Shown: in pieces, positions 45,717-55,120 of the stretch
Layout: every line of letters starts with the position of its first letter
Position numbering within the stretch: position 1 is the first letter of the stretch
Assembly: GCA_965214495.1 (NCBI GenBank)
Contig: OZ243958.1
Span: forward strand, 2,728,001-2,792,000
Reading direction: 5' to 3'
Source: JANQOH01 sp965214495
Lineage (GTDB): Bacteria; Pseudomonadota; Alphaproteobacteria; UBA7887
DNA length: 64,000 nucleotides
Translations under genes and position numbers: made by a program
The notes under the pieces: generated by a model
Told to the model about the DNA's origin: nothing
What the model saw: only the letters and a program-made list of their open reading frames with translations
Databases searched by the model: none

Positions 45717-46606
45717 CCCTCTGGCGCTTGGGCGACGGGATCACTATCGAGCGCATCGTCGATCTCGAAGGCCCGTCGTTCGACCCTTTCCGGTTCTATC
45801 CCGATTGCACGGTGGAGGCGCTCGACGCGCACCGCGCCTGGCTCGAACCGCGCTTTCTCGACCCGGCGACGGGATGGCTCAACATGGTCATGCAGAGCTA
45901 TCTGGTGCGCACCCGCCACCACACGATCGTGATCGATACCTGCGTCGGCAACCACAAGCGGCGCCGCTTCGGGACGGGATGGAACATGCGCGACGACGGC
46001 ATCTGGCTTGCCAATCTCGCCGCCGCGGGGGTCGCGCCCGGCGATGTCGACTATGTGTTGTGCAGCCATCTGCATCTCGATCACGTCGGTTGGAATACGC
46101 GGCTGATCGACGGGCGCTGGACTCCGACCTTCCCCAACGCGCGCTATCTCTTCGCCCGCGACGAATACGAATTCTGGCGCGAGAAGGCAGCGAAGGATCC
46201 GCGCAAATACGACGACGGCGCGTTCACCGACAGCGTTCTGCCGGTGGTCGAGGCGGGACAGCACGAACTCGTGGCCGGCGATCACGCGCTCGACGACGAG
46301 GTATGGCTGGAACCGTCGCCCGGGCATACGCCGGGCCACGTCAACATCTGCCTGGCTTCGAACGGTCGGCGGGCGGTCATGTGCGGCGACCTGATGCACA
46401 CCGTGCTGCAATGCACCTATCCCGACTGGTCGTCGGCGCCGTGCTTCGACAAGGCGCTGTCGCGCGCCACCCGCCGACGCTTTCTCGCCCGCCACTGCGA
46501 GACCGACATGCTGGTCATGCCGGCGCACTTCCCGGCGCCGTCGTTCGGCTATGTGCGGCGGGCCGGCGACGCCTGGCGCTTCCGCTACCCCGATGGGGCC
46601 TGCTGA
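45713..46606 (+). CDS. MBL-fold metallo-hydrolase
   Basis: 297 residues from TTG 45713. The metal-binding HLHLDHVGW (about residues 119-127), later GHTPGHVN, CGDLMHT and a final PAHFPAPS give the ligands of a two-zinc lactamase fold. Related enzymes hydrolyse lactones or other esters. It overlaps usg at the 5' end and is followed within a few nt by a hydantoinase-like gene, so a role in the same catabolic step is possible but unproven. Confidence 0.88.
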   Translation: MTLWRLGDGITIERIVDLEGPSFDPFRFYPDCTVEALDAHRAWLEPRFLDPATGWLNMVMQSYLVRTRHHTIVIDTCVGNHKRRRFGTGWNMRDDGIWLANLAAAGVAPGDVDYVLCSHLHLDHVGWNTRLIDGRWTPTFPNARYLFARDEYEFWREKAAKDPRKYDDGAFTDSVLPVVEAGQHELVAGDHALDDEVWLEPSPGHTPGHVNICLASNGRRAVMCGDLMHTVLQCTYPDWSSAPCFDKALSRATRRRFLARHCETDMLVMPAHFPAPSFGYVRRAGDAWRFRYPDGAC

Positions 46607-46610
46607 CCGC

Positions 46611-49600
46611 ATGGCCGGCTGGCAGTTCTGGATCGACCGCGGCGGGACGTTCACCGACGTCGTTGCACGCACCCCCGACGGCCGGGTGCTGAGCCACAAA
46701 CTGTTGTCGGAGCGGCCGGAAGCCTATGCCGATGCGGCGTTGCAGGGCATGCGCGACGTGCTGGGGCTGGCGGCGGGCGCACCCCTGCCGGCGGCGGAGA
46801 TCGACGCCGTGAAAATGGGCACCACCGTGGCGACCAACGCGCTGCTCGAACGCCGAGGCGAGCCGTGCCTCCTCGCCACGACCCGCGGCTTCGCCGACGC
46901 GCTGAGAATCGGCTATCAGAACCGCCCGCGCCTGTTCGACCGCCGAATCGTGCTGTCCGACATGCTCCACGCGCGCGTCGTCGAGATCGACGAGCGTGTG
47001 GCGGCCGACGGCGCGATCCTGCGCCCGCTCGACGAAGCCGCGGCGCGAGACGCTTTTGCCGCGGCATACGAAACCGGCTTGCGCGCCTGCGCCATCCTGT
47101 TCATGCACGGCTGGCGCCATGACGCGCACGAACGCCGGGTGGCGGCGATCGCGCGCGAGATCGGTTTCACGCAGATATCCGTCTCGCACGAGGTGGCGCC
47201 ACTGATGAAACTGGTCAGCCGCGGCGACACCACCGTCGCCGACGCCTATCTGTCGCCGATCATCCGCCGCTACGTCGCCGGTGTGGCAAAGGCGACCGGC
47301 GGCGCACGGTTGATGTTCATGCAATCGAACGGGGGCCTTGCAGACGCCAATCACTTTCAGGGCAAGGACGCAATTCTGTCCGGTCCGGCGGGAGGCGTGG
47401 TCGGCGCTGCGCGCACCGCCGAGGCTGCCGGCTTCGACCGCATCATCGGCTTCGACATGGGCGGCACCTCGACCGACGTCTCGCATTACGACGGCGCCTT
47501 CGAGCGCACGCTCGACAATCGCGTCGCCGGTGTCCGCGTCCGCGCCCCGATGATGCGCATTCACACCGTAGCCGCGGGCGGTGGCTCGATTCTCCATTTC
47601 GACGGCGCGCGCTACCGCGTCGGGCCGGATTCGGCCGGTGCCGATCCCGGACCGGCCTGCTATCGCCGCGGTGGTCCGCTGACGGTGACCGACTGCAATG
47701 TGATGCTCGGCAAACTCGACCCGGAGTTCTTTCCGAACCTGTTCGGCGCCAGCGGCGATCAGCCGCTCGACCGCACGGCGGTGGAGCGCAGGTTCGCGGC
47801 GCTGGCCGACGAGATTCACGCCGTCACGGGCGATCGCCGATCCCCGGCCGAAGTCGCTCAGGGCTTCCTGGACATCGCCGTCGACAACATGGCCAACGCG
47901 ATCAAAGTCATTTCGACCCGGCGCGGCTACGACGTCACGACCTATACCCTCGCCGGTTTCGGCGCCGCGGCCGGGCAGCACGCCTGCCTCGTCGCCGACG
48001 CGCTGGGCATGTCGCGCGTGTTGCTGCATCCCCTCGCCGGCGTGCTGTCGGCCTACGGTATGGGGCTCGCCGACATGCGCGCGATCCGCGAACGGACCCT
48101 GGAGATCGCTCTCGATGCCGCCTCCGCGCCGGCCATCGACGCCGCACTCGCGCGAGTGGAGACCGAGGCGCGAACCGCGCTCACGGAACAAGGCGTCGAA
48201 CCCGATCGCGTCACGGTCCATCGTCGGCTCGCGCTACGCTATCGGGGGACCGATTCGACCCTCGAGATCGATCACAACTCGCCTGACTTGGCGGTGAAGT
48301 CGTTCGAGGCCGCGCATCGACGGCGTTACGGCTTCACCAGCCCCGGTCGCGCGATCGTCGTCGAGGCGGTGAGCGTGGAGGCGGTCGGCGCCGGCGACGC
48401 GGTTCCCCATCCGCCCGGCGGGCCGACGGCGACGCCCCTGCCGGAACCGGTGGGCGAAGCCGTCATGCACGGGGCCGGGCCGGCGCCGATCCACGACCGT
48501 GCCGCGCTGGCGCCGGGCCACGCCATCGACGGTCCGGCGGTCGTCGTCGAGGCCATCGCGACCACGGTCGTCGAACCCGGCTGGCGGGCGCGCGTGACGG
48601 CGCGCGGCGATCTCGTGATCGAGCGCGTCGCGCCGCGGCCGCGTCGCGTGGCGCCGGGCGCCGACGCCGACCCGGTGAGGCTTGAAATCTTCAACAATCT
48701 GTTCATGTCAATCGCCGAGCAGATGGGGAGTGTGCTCGAAAACACCGCTCACTCGGTCAACGTCAAGGAACGCCTTGACTTCTCCTGCGCGATCTTCGAT
48801 CCGGCGGGCCGCCTGGTGGCGAACGCTCCGCACATGCCGGTGCATCTCGGCTCGATGGGCGAGAGCGTGCGCGCCATCGTCGCCCGGCGCGGCGCGAGCC
48901 AGAGACCCGGAGACGTTTACGTTCTCAACGCCCCCTACGCCGGCGGCACCCACCTGCCCGACGTGACGGTGGTCACCCCTGTCTTCGATGACGCCGGCGG
49001 AACCATCCTGTTCTATGTCGCCAGCCGCGGCCACCATGCCGATATCGGCGGCCTCACCCCCGGTTCGATGCCGTCGGACAGTCGCGTCATCGAAGAGGAA
49101 GGCGTGTTGATCGACAATGCGCTGCTGGTCACCGGCGACCGGATGCTGGAGACAGAGATGCGCGCGTTGCTGACGTCCGGCCCCTATCCCGCCCGTAACC
49201 CGGAGCAGAATCTGGCCGATCTCCGCGCCCAGATCGCCGCCAACCGCAAGGGTGTCGAGGAAGTCTCGCGCATGATCGCGCATTTCGGCCTCGACGTCGT
49301 GCAGGCCTATATGGGGCATGTGCAGAACAACGCCGCGGAATCGGTGCGCCGGGCGCTCGACACGCTGCGCGGCGGGCGCTTCGTCTATCCGCTCGACAAC
49401 GGGCTGGAGATCCGGGTCGCCATCTCGGTCGATTGCACCGCGCGGCGGGCGCGCATCGATTTTTCCGGCACGTCGATGCAGGCAGCGAACAACTACAACG
49501 CGCCGGCAGCGGTGTGCAGGGCAGCCGTGCTCTACGTCTTCCGCACGCTCGTGGATGACGACATCCCGATGAACGAAGGTTGTCTCGATCCCCTCGATCT

Positions 49601-50204
49601 CGTCATTCCCGAAGGATCGATGCTCAACCCCCGCTATCCCGCCGCGGTCGTCGCCGGCAATGTCGAGACCAGCCAGGCGGTTGTCAACGCGCTCTACGGT
49701 GCGCTCGGCGTCCTCGCGGCCGGCCAGGGCACCATGAACAACCTGACCTTCGGCAACGATCAGCATCAATATTACGAAACCATCTGCGGCGGTGCCGGCG
49801 CGGGAGACGGCTTCGACGGCGCCGGCGCAGTGCACACGCACATGACGAATTCGAGGCTGACCGACCCGGAAGTGCTCGAATGGCGGTTTCCGGTGGTGCT
49901 CGAAAGCTTCGCCATCCGCACAGGCTCGGGCGGCGCCGGGCGCTGGCGTGGCGGCGACGGCGCGACACGCGAGCTGCGCTTCTTGGAGCCGATGACGGTG
50001 GCGATCCTGTCGTCGTCGCGCCGCGTCGCACCGTTCGGCCTCGCCGGCGGGGCCTCTGGCGCGCCGGGCCGCAACAGGGTGGAGCGCGCGGACGGGCGCA
50101 CCGAAACCCTGGCGCACGCGGCCACGACGACCGTCGAGGCCGGCGATGCGATCGTTATCGAAACGCCGGGGGGAGGGGGTTACGGCGCGGCGGAGACGAG
50201 CTGA
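46611..50204 (+). CDS. Fused hydantoinase A/B (5-oxoprolinase-like) enzyme
   Basis: About 1197 residues. The HyuA part (1 to about 680) has the N-terminal DRGGTFTDVVA phosphate loop and the second nucleotide motif DMGGTSTDVSHYDG. The HyuB part (about 690 to 1197) starts VRLEIFNNLFMSIAEQMG and has GDVYVLNAPYAGGTHLPDVTV. Fused forms are typical of ATP-dependent 5-oxoprolinases; others act on hydantoins or acetone. ATG 46611 gives the family N-terminus; ATG 46593 overlapping the MBL stop is an alternative. The substrate remains open. Confidence 0.92.
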   Translation: MAGWQFWIDRGGTFTDVVARTPDGRVLSHKLLSERPEAYADAALQGMRDVLGLAAGAPLPAAEIDAVKMGTTVATNALLERRGEPCLLATTRGFADALRIGYQNRPRLFDRRIVLSDMLHARVVEIDERVAADGAILRPLDEAAARDAFAAAYETGLRACAILFMHGWRHDAHERRVAAIAREIGFTQISVSHEVAPLMKLVSRGDTTVADAYLSPIIRRYVAGVAKATGGARLMFMQSNGGLADANHFQGKDAILSGPAGGVVGAARTAEAAGFDRIIGFDMGGTSTDVSHYDGAFERTLDNRVAGVRVRAPMMRIHTVAAGGGSILHFDGARYRVGPDSAGADPGPACYRRGGPLTVTDCNVMLGKLDPEFFPNLFGASGDQPLDRTAVERRFAALADEIHAVTGDRRSPAEVAQGFLDIAVDNMANAIKVISTRRGYDVTTYTLAGFGAAAGQHACLVADALGMSRVLLHPLAGVLSAYGMGLADMRAIRERTLEIALDAASAPAIDAALARVETEARTALTEQGVEPDRVTVHRRLALRYRGTDSTLEIDHNSPDLAVKSFEAAHRRRYGFTSPGRAIVVEAVSVEAVGAGDAVPHPPGGPTATPLPEPVGEAVMHGAGPAPIHDRAALAPGHAIDGPAVVVEAIATTVVEPGWRARVTARGDLVIERVAPRPRRVAPGADADPVRLEIFNNLFMSIAEQMGSVLENTAHSVNVKERLDFSCAIFDPAGRLVANAPHMPVHLGSMGESVRAIVARRGASQRPGDVYVLNAPYAGGTHLPDVTVVTPVFDDAGGTILFYVASRGHHADIGGLTPGSMPSDSRVIEEEGVLIDNALLVTGDRMLETEMRALLTSGPYPARNPEQNLADLRAQIAANRKGVEEVSRMIAHFGLDVVQAYMGHVQNNAAESVRRALDTLRGGRFVYPLDNGLEIRVAISVDCTARRARIDFSGTSMQAANNYNAPAAVCRAAVLYVFRTLVDDDIPMNEGCLDPLDLVIPEGSMLNPRYPAAVVAGNVETSQAVVNALYGALGVLAAGQGTMNNLTFGNDQHQYYETICGGAGAGDGFDGAGAVHTHMTNSRLTDPEVLEWRFPVVLESFAIRTGSGGAGRWRGGDGATRELRFLEPMTVAILSSSRRVAPFGLAGGASGAPGRNRVERADGRTETLAHAATTTVEAGDAIVIETPGGGGYGAAETS

Positions 50205-50234
50205 GCATGCGGGCGCGGCGGCCCGGCGCGCGGG

Positions 50235-50444
50235 CTATTCGATCGTTTTGAGATCGCTCGCCGCCAGACGGCCGTCGCGGCCCGGCGTCAGTTCGTATTC
50301 GACCTTCTGTCCCTCCGAGAGACTCGCCAGCCCCGCCTGCTCGACGGCAGAGATGTGAACGAAGGCGTCCTTGCCGCCGTCGTCGGGGCGAATGAATCCG
50401 TATCCCTTGGCGGAATCGAACCACTTCACCGTGCCAGTCGCCAT
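50235..50444 (-). CDS. cspA: Cold-shock domain protein
   Basis: 69 residues with MATGTVKWFDSAKGYGFI (RNP1) and DAFVHIS (RNP2). A single-stranded nucleic acid binder that melts RNA structure. A G-rich ribosome site lies before the ATG. It converges with the HyuA/B gene. The CDS is followed upstream by a short leader of about 110 nt with no recognised thermosensor. Confidence 0.96.
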   Translation of the reverse strand: MATGTVKWFDSAKGYGFIRPDDGGKDAFVHISAVEQAGLASLSEGQKVEYELTPGRDGRLAASDLKTIE

Positions 50445-50558
50445 GTTTCGGCCCCCCTGAAAAACGGGTTTGCGCCCGTCTCCCTGCGCTCGGGCGTCCC
50501 CGCCGGTTCGCTCGCCATGCTATGAATCAGCGGCGGGAGGCGCAAGCGGCGATTCGCG

Positions 50559-51800
50559 CTACGGCGTCGGCGCGTTGCGCAGCAGCAGGACATTGAGGCC
50601 GTTGAGTTTGGTGTACAAGTCGTCGAACGCCGCCTCGAATTCGGCGCGTTCGCATTCGACGGTGAGCGCGGCGTGGATTTCGGCGAGCGTGCGCCTGCCG
50701 TCGATCCGCGACAGGATGGCCGGAGCGAGCGGCCCGAAGCGATAGCTGAGAAGAGTTTCTTCGAGGGTCGCGGAGAGCTTGCCGGTTGCCGCGATCTCCT
50801 GTGCCAGCAGCCCGCCGTTCGCTTCGCGCAGCACGGGGACCGTCTCCGGTGCACGCGACGACGGCGCGCGCCTCGTGTTGCCGCGCTTCACCGCATAAAA
50901 CACGTGCCGCTTCAGACTGCCAGCCACCAGCTCCGCGAGCGCGCACCGATCCGGCCACGATAGCGCCTCGGCACGTGAAACGAGCGCCTCGTCATCGAGA
51001 AAGGACGCCGGGTCGTAGCGCGCCGGCTCGATGAACCCCACGATCTCGAGATCACCTGCGCGCGCCAGGGCGAAAACCTCCGGCACCCTCCAGGCGCGGT
51101 CGCGAGAATGCAGGAGCAGGTCGTAGAGGCCGGCATCGTCGCCATGCAAATGGTCGGCGATCCACCGGTTGTTCGCCAGCCAATTACTGTCGGGCAGGTT
51201 CTCGATGAAGGCGCGCGCCAGCGTGACCCGCTCTCGGGGAGTCGTTTCCGCACCCAGCAACCGTAACGCCTCCTGCGCGTGATACACGCCGGTGCGGCCC
51301 AACTCGCCATACACCATCAGGCCCATTCCGCCGTCGTCGGAAAGCGCCGTCGCCAGCGCGCGCAATCCGGCCGCCGGGTCGTCGAGATGGTGCAGCACAC
51401 CGCAGCAGTCGATGTAGTCGAACGGTCCGAGGCCGAGCTTCGCAAGGTCGAACAGCGAAGCCCGGACGAAGCGGAGGTTGCGCAACCGCCGCATTCGCGC
51501 CCTTGCCCGCGCGACCCGCATCGCGGCGGTCGAGACATCGATATAGGTAAGTTCGGCGTTCGCGCCGCGGTCGGCGAGCTGCTGTGCGAGCATGATCGTC
51601 CCGTCGCCGGTGCCGCCCCCGGCGATCAGCACGCGGAACCGCGCGTCGCCCGCCGTCGGATCGCAGCCGCCGAAAACGTAGTGGACGATCTCGTCGAAAT
51701 GGCTCGGCGAGCCGGTGACCAGTCGCCGCGCCTCGTCGTGCGGGTCGCGCTTCGGGTAGGGATAGGCCTCGTATTGTGCGCGGACCGTCTCGTCGCCCAT
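50559..51800 (-). CDS. Class I SAM-dependent methyltransferase with C-terminal extension
   Basis: 413 residues. It begins VRAQYEAYPYPKRDP; the SAM site is VLIAGGGTGDGTIMLAQQL (about 57-75), followed by YIDVSTAAM and DYIDCCGVLHHLDDP. After about residue 300 a second region (residues 320-410) of helical, winged-helix-like character follows (LSRIDGRRTLAEIHAAL). The substrate is not recognisable. It stands alone between cspA and the ialB promoter. Confidence 0.85.
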   Translation of the reverse strand: MGDETVRAQYEAYPYPKRDPHDEARRLVTGSPSHFDEIVHYVFGGCDPTAGDARFRVLIAGGGTGDGTIMLAQQLADRGANAELTYIDVSTAAMRVARARARMRRLRNLRFVRASLFDLAKLGLGPFDYIDCCGVLHHLDDPAAGLRALATALSDDGGMGLMVYGELGRTGVYHAQEALRLLGAETTPRERVTLARAFIENLPDSNWLANNRWIADHLHGDDAGLYDLLLHSRDRAWRVPEVFALARAGDLEIVGFIEPARYDPASFLDDEALVSRAEALSWPDRCALAELVAGSLKRHVFYAVKRGNTRRAPSSRAPETVPVLREANGGLLAQEIAATGKLSATLEETLLSYRFGPLAPAILSRIDGRRTLAEIHAALTVECERAEFEAAFDDLYTKLNGLNVLLLRNAPTP

Positions 51801-51951
51801 CCGCGATCAGCCTGTCATGGGGCGGTCGGACCGACGATCTGTTCGGATGGCTTCATTCGCACGCCCCGGGGCACGCCGGCCCGTGCCGGGAAACGGCGAA
51901 GCGTCGCACGCGGACCGAGCCATTTTTCAAACCGCGACACGACCCGTCTTC

Positions 51952-51980
51952 TTGCAAATCACGGTGCGCACCGATTATCT
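51952..51980 (+). promoter_or_regulatory. Probable ialB-rlmN promoter with palindromic spacer
   Basis: TTGCAA (51952-51957) and TTATCT (51975-51980) are 17 nt apart. The spacer contains a perfect 12-bp palindrome CGGTGCGCACCG (51962-51973), which could be an operator. The rest of the 252-nt gap shows no gene. Confidence 0.55.
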
Positions 51981-52052
51981 CTTCGCGACCGGCGAACGAC
52001 GCCAGACAGATAGCAGAGCCGGCGAACACCGGCAATTCGTTCCGGAGGACAG

Positions 52053-52568
52053 ATGACCCCGCGCCGCACGATAGTCGCTGCAATGGCAGGCGCCGCCCTG
52101 GCGGTCGCGCTTCCGGCGGCGGGACAGGAAGACGACGCGCTCGGCCGCTTCCGCGACTGGTATGCGGCGACCTTCGTCGAGAACGGAGCGCGAATCTGCT
52201 ACATCGTCTCGCAGCCGAAAAGCAGCGAGGGAAATTACACCGTTCGCGGCCCCGCCTATGTTCAGGTGACGCGGCGCGCGAACAGCGGCCGCCCCGACGT
52301 GGTCAGTATAGAAGCCGGCTATCCCTACCGCGAGGGCAGCGAGACCGCGGTCGAGATCGACGGCGAGAATTTTTCGCTGTTCACCGACAACGAAACCGCA
52401 TGGGCCTGGGACGCCGACGGCGACCGGGCCCTGGTCGTCGCCATGGCCCGCGGCACACGCATGGTCGTCAAGGGAACGTCGCAGCGGGGCACCGACACCA
52501 CCGATACCTATTCTCTGCTCGGCTTCACCGCAGCGCGCACGGCAATGGCAAGGGCTTGCGACGGGTGA
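52053..52568 (+). CDS. IalB (invasion-associated locus B) family secreted protein
   Basis: 171 residues with a signal peptide (IVAAMAGAALAVALPAAGQ) and an IalB-type beta domain: FRDWYAATFVENGARICYIVSQPKS, a later SIEAGYPY and GTSQRGTDTTDTYSLLGFTAA segment, and a C-terminal Cys. IalB-like proteins are common in free-living Alphaproteobacteria; the name does not imply invasion here. The stop overlaps rlmN by 4 nt (GTGA), implying co-expression. Confidence 0.9.
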   Translation: MTPRRTIVAAMAGAALAVALPAAGQEDDALGRFRDWYAATFVENGARICYIVSQPKSSEGNYTVRGPAYVQVTRRANSGRPDVVSIEAGYPYREGSETAVEIDGENFSLFTDNETAWAWDADGDRALVVAMARGTRMVVKGTSQRGTDTTDTYSLLGFTAARTAMARACDG

Positions 52569-53683
52569 GCGAAGAACCGCTTGCACGCGACCTGATCGGC
52601 CTGTCTCGAACGGCCCTTGCCGCCGAGATGGCGGCGGTCGGCGAGAAGCCGTTTCGCGCCAAGCAACTCTGGCACTGGCTGTATCACCGCGGCGCGCGGC
52701 GTTTCGACGCCATGACGACGATCCCGAAGAGCCTGCGCCGCGATTTCGCCGAGCGCTACCGCATCGGGCGCCCCGACATCGCCGCCCTGCAACTGTCCGA
52801 AGACGGTACACGGAAGTGGTTGCTGCGCCTTGCGGACGGGAACGAAGTCGAGTGCGTCCACATCCCCGAGGCCGACCGGGGCGCGCTCTGCCTCTCCTCG
52901 CAGGTCGGCTGCACGCTGACCTGCCGGTTCTGCCATACCGGCACCCAGAGGCTGGTGCGCAATCTGGACGCGGGCGAGATCGTCGGCCAGATGCTCGCCG
53001 CCCGCGACACGATCGGCGAATGGGCGGTACCGCCCGAAGGCCGCATGATCTCCAACATCGTCATGATGGGCATGGGCGAGCCGCTGCTCAATTACGACAA
53101 CGTGGTGGCGGCCCTGCGAATCGTCATCGACCCGGAGGGATTGGCGCTGTCGCGGCGGCGTATCACTCTTTCGACCGCCGGCGTGGTGCCGATGATCGAG
53201 CGCCTGGGCAGTGAACTCGATGTCGGGCTGGCGATCTCTCTCCACGCGGTGCGCGACGATCTGCGCGACGAATTGGTGCCGATCAACCGCCGCTACCCGG
53301 TCGCCATGCTCCTGGACGCCTGTCGGCGCTATCCGAGGGCGCGTAATTCGCGACGCATTACCTTCGAATACGTCATGCTGCGAGGGGTCAACGATTCCGA
53401 CTCCGACGCGCGCGAATTGACGCGGCTGCTGACGGGGGTCGCCGCCAAGGTCAATCTGATCCCGTTCAACCGGTGGCCCGGCGCGCCTTACGAGTGTTCG
53501 AGCAACAACCGGATGCGGGCGTTCGCGGCGATCGTCAACGACGCCGGTTTCTCGGCGCCAATCCGCGCTCCGCGCGGTCGCGACATCATGGCAGCGTGCG
53601 GCCAACTGAAGAGCGCCAGCGAACACACGCGCCGCTCCGCCTCCCGGCGGCGCGGTTCGCGGTCGGCTGTTTTTCTCTCCTGA
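52565..53683 (+). CDS. rlmN: 23S rRNA/tRNA adenine-C2 methyltransferase RlmN
   Basis: 372 residues. The radical-SAM motif CTLTCRFC holds three cluster cysteines; GEPLLNYDNV and the C-terminal loop with a catalytic Cys (PYECSSNN) complete the dual-cysteine mechanism. It methylates A2503 of 23S rRNA and A37 of some tRNAs. GTG 52565 overlaps the ialB stop. The basic Arg/Ser-rich tail after about residue 355 is longer than usual. Confidence 0.96.
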   Translation: MSEEPLARDLIGLSRTALAAEMAAVGEKPFRAKQLWHWLYHRGARRFDAMTTIPKSLRRDFAERYRIGRPDIAALQLSEDGTRKWLLRLADGNEVECVHIPEADRGALCLSSQVGCTLTCRFCHTGTQRLVRNLDAGEIVGQMLAARDTIGEWAVPPEGRMISNIVMMGMGEPLLNYDNVVAALRIVIDPEGLALSRRRITLSTAGVVPMIERLGSELDVGLAISLHAVRDDLRDELVPINRRYPVAMLLDACRRYPRARNSRRITFEYVMLRGVNDSDSDARELTRLLTGVAAKVNLIPFNRWPGAPYECSSNNRMRAFAAIVNDAGFSAPIRAPRGRDIMAACGQLKSASEHTRRSASRRRGSRSAVFLS

Positions 53684-53711
53684 GAATCGCCGCGTTTTGT
53701 TCCGGGCTGTT

Positions 53712-53957
53712 TCAGCGCTGTCGGCAAATGAGGCAGTTACATCCAGCGTTCTCCGGCGTGTAATGGATCAATCCATGAATCACACCGCCGACAGCATCGA
53801 TGCGAGCGGAGAATATATCGAAAAGCGTCGAATCGCCATTCTCATAGTATCTTCGCACGGCATGAGCGACCAAATCCGCATATTGGATCATACGCGTCGC
53901 CTTCGAATCCACGAAGAGTGGAACATCGGCCAGATTATATAGGCGCAAGGGTCTGTC
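53712..53957 (-). pseudogene. C-terminal fragment of a split DUF3800 gene
   Basis: The frame reads RPLRLYNLADVPLFVDSKATRMIQYADLVAHAV and ends CNCLICRQR. This is the terminal third of DUF3800, including the conserved QxAD segment. No DUF3800 N-terminus precedes it locally; the matching part is 1.16 kb away at 55121-55615 on the same strand. It lacks a good start and ribosome site, so it is probably untranslated or translated only from TTG 53948. Confidence 0.72.
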
Positions 53958-54069
53958 CAGCCAATGCGAGTGGATGATTCGGAGCTATTTTTCCGTCCGG
54001 GATTGTGGAGACGGGCAAAGTTCAGCTCAGCGAGCCTTGCGGTATCTCCTACAGTTCGGCCCGATGGCG

Positions 54070-54636
54070 TCAATTATCCAGGAGTCCGCCTCGTCGCATG
54101 GCTTCCTCCTCCATGCGACGAAAGTTCTCTTCAATGTACGGCTCGCACGCTTCGGGTGTCTTGTGACAAATGATCGCAAGCCAGAGCTTTGCTGCTACCC
54201 AATCGAGGTGGATGGGGTCTTCAATAAAGTAGACCAACTGCATCAGGTCCGTGTGACAGACTTGCGAGGAACTACCCACTGTGATGGGTAGCGTTGGAAT
54301 TTCGAAGCACACGAAACTGTAACTATGAATCGCACGTTCGGTACGCTCGAGCCAGTCGCTTCCCGGCGGACGACCGAAGAAGCCGCCGGGCGGATTATCG
54401 CCGCGAATTGTGTTCGAGAAGGCGTCCGGCCCGAGAGTATCAATCGTCGCGTGATCGGCGAAGACGCCATCCCACTTCATTTGCAGAAAGTCCTGAAAGA
54501 GACCGAGAATGACATTGCGGGCTTCGACATAGCGGGCGTCGTCCTCAGATATTGTTTCACCTTGAACGGACAAAGGTGCGACGAAGGCCGCTACCAGCAC
54601 GAAAGCCGCCGCGACGGTCTTTGTGATTCCGGTCAT
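54070..54636 (-). CDS. Secreted protein of unknown function
   Basis: 188 residues from ATG 54636, with GGGAGAAA 3 nt upstream. The first 27 residues are a signal peptide (TGITKTVAAAFVLVAAFVAP, then LSVQGE). The mature part is acidic, with three Cys and a Trp/Asp-rich segment (FLQMKWDGVFADHATIDTLG). It ends with an amphipathic acidic helix. I do not recognise a family. It is 13 nt after the HicB-like gene and would be co-transcribed; both lie in the DUF3800-splitting segment. Confidence 0.7.
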   Translation of the reverse strand: MTGITKTVAAAFVLVAAFVAPLSVQGETISEDDARYVEARNVILGLFQDFLQMKWDGVFADHATIDTLGPDAFSNTIRGDNPPGGFFGRPPGSDWLERTERAIHSYSFVCFEIPTLPITVGSSSQVCHTDLMQLVYFIEDPIHLDWVAAKLWLAIICHKTPEACEPYIEENFRRMEEEAMRRGGLLDN

Positions 54637-54649
54637 CGATTTCTCTCCC

Positions 54650-54979
54650 TCAATAGTCCTGACTTCGACGATTGAGCTGAGTTTTCGCTGGAATCCCGGC
54701 TCGGAATTCCAGTAAAGACAATGACTTGGCAGTTGCGGTGCGGTCAAGCTCCCCATGCGTCCCCTCCGTCTGCCCGGATGCCTTCCCGACCGGAACAGGG
54801 TCGCCATTGGCCAAGCTCATGACCAGCCAGGATTCGAACGCATCCCTGGCGGCCGAAACTGCCTCTTCGGGAGTTTCTCCGAAGACGTGGATGCATCCCA
54901 GGTCGGGACAGGTTCCATAGAAGCCTGCGCCCTCATCCTCTTCCACGACGATCCGGACCTTGGAGGCCATTTCGCTCAT
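54650..54979 (-). CDS. HicB-like antitoxin domain protein
   Basis: 109 residues from ATG 54979 with GGAGG 6 nt upstream. The N-terminal half matches the HicB partial RNase H fold: KVRIVVEEDEGAGFYGTCPDL, then GETPEEAVSAARDAFESWL. The C-terminal half is unlike usual HicB DNA-binding domains. HicB neutralises the HicA mRNA interferase; a partner hicA would be expected just upstream, but only an unconvincing remnant-like frame is seen there. It may be a solitary HicB. Confidence 0.72.
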   Translation of the reverse strand: MSEMASKVRIVVEEDEGAGFYGTCPDLGCIHVFGETPEEAVSAARDAFESWLVMSLANGDPVPVGKASGQTEGTHGELDRTATAKSLSLLEFRAGIPAKTQLNRRSQDY

Positions 54980-55120
54980 CGTTCGCCTCCGCGCACAGGG
55001 GAACAGTATTTGCTCGATATGGCGGCCGGTCAACCGGTATGATTGGCAACCGCCCGGAAGGCTGCGCGGGCGGGCTTGGGGGCTGTTCCGCCGCCGACCC
55101 GCCGCGCCCGCGGATTGGCC

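Larger units (their letters stand above)
53958..55120. other. 1.16-kb segment splitting the DUF3800 gene
   Basis: The segment separates two halves that together would make a normal DUF3800 protein of about 245 residues. It carries two intact genes in the same orientation (HicB-like and a secreted protein). No transposase, and no convincing terminal inverted repeat or target duplication, was seen; both edges contain only a short CCAAT/ATTGG motif. The borders are estimated from where protein similarity stops, within about 15 nt. Confidence 0.6.

Noticed and set aside
50968..50983. CACGTGAAACG resembling half of parS
   Set aside because: The left arm has several mismatches; it is a chance match in the methyltransferase gene.
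51776..52564. Upstream extension of the rlmN frame to 51776
   Set aside because: The extension is the shadow of ialB; the real start is GTG 52565, overlapping the ialB stop.
54980..55120. Possible hicA upstream of the HicB-like gene
   Set aside because: One frame has a vaguely HicA-like GRLPIIPVD segment, but it lacks the rest of the fold and a start.
53958..55120. Insertion sequence or MITE explanation for the DUF3800 split
   Set aside because: No transposase, no convincing terminal inverted repeats and no target duplication could be seen.
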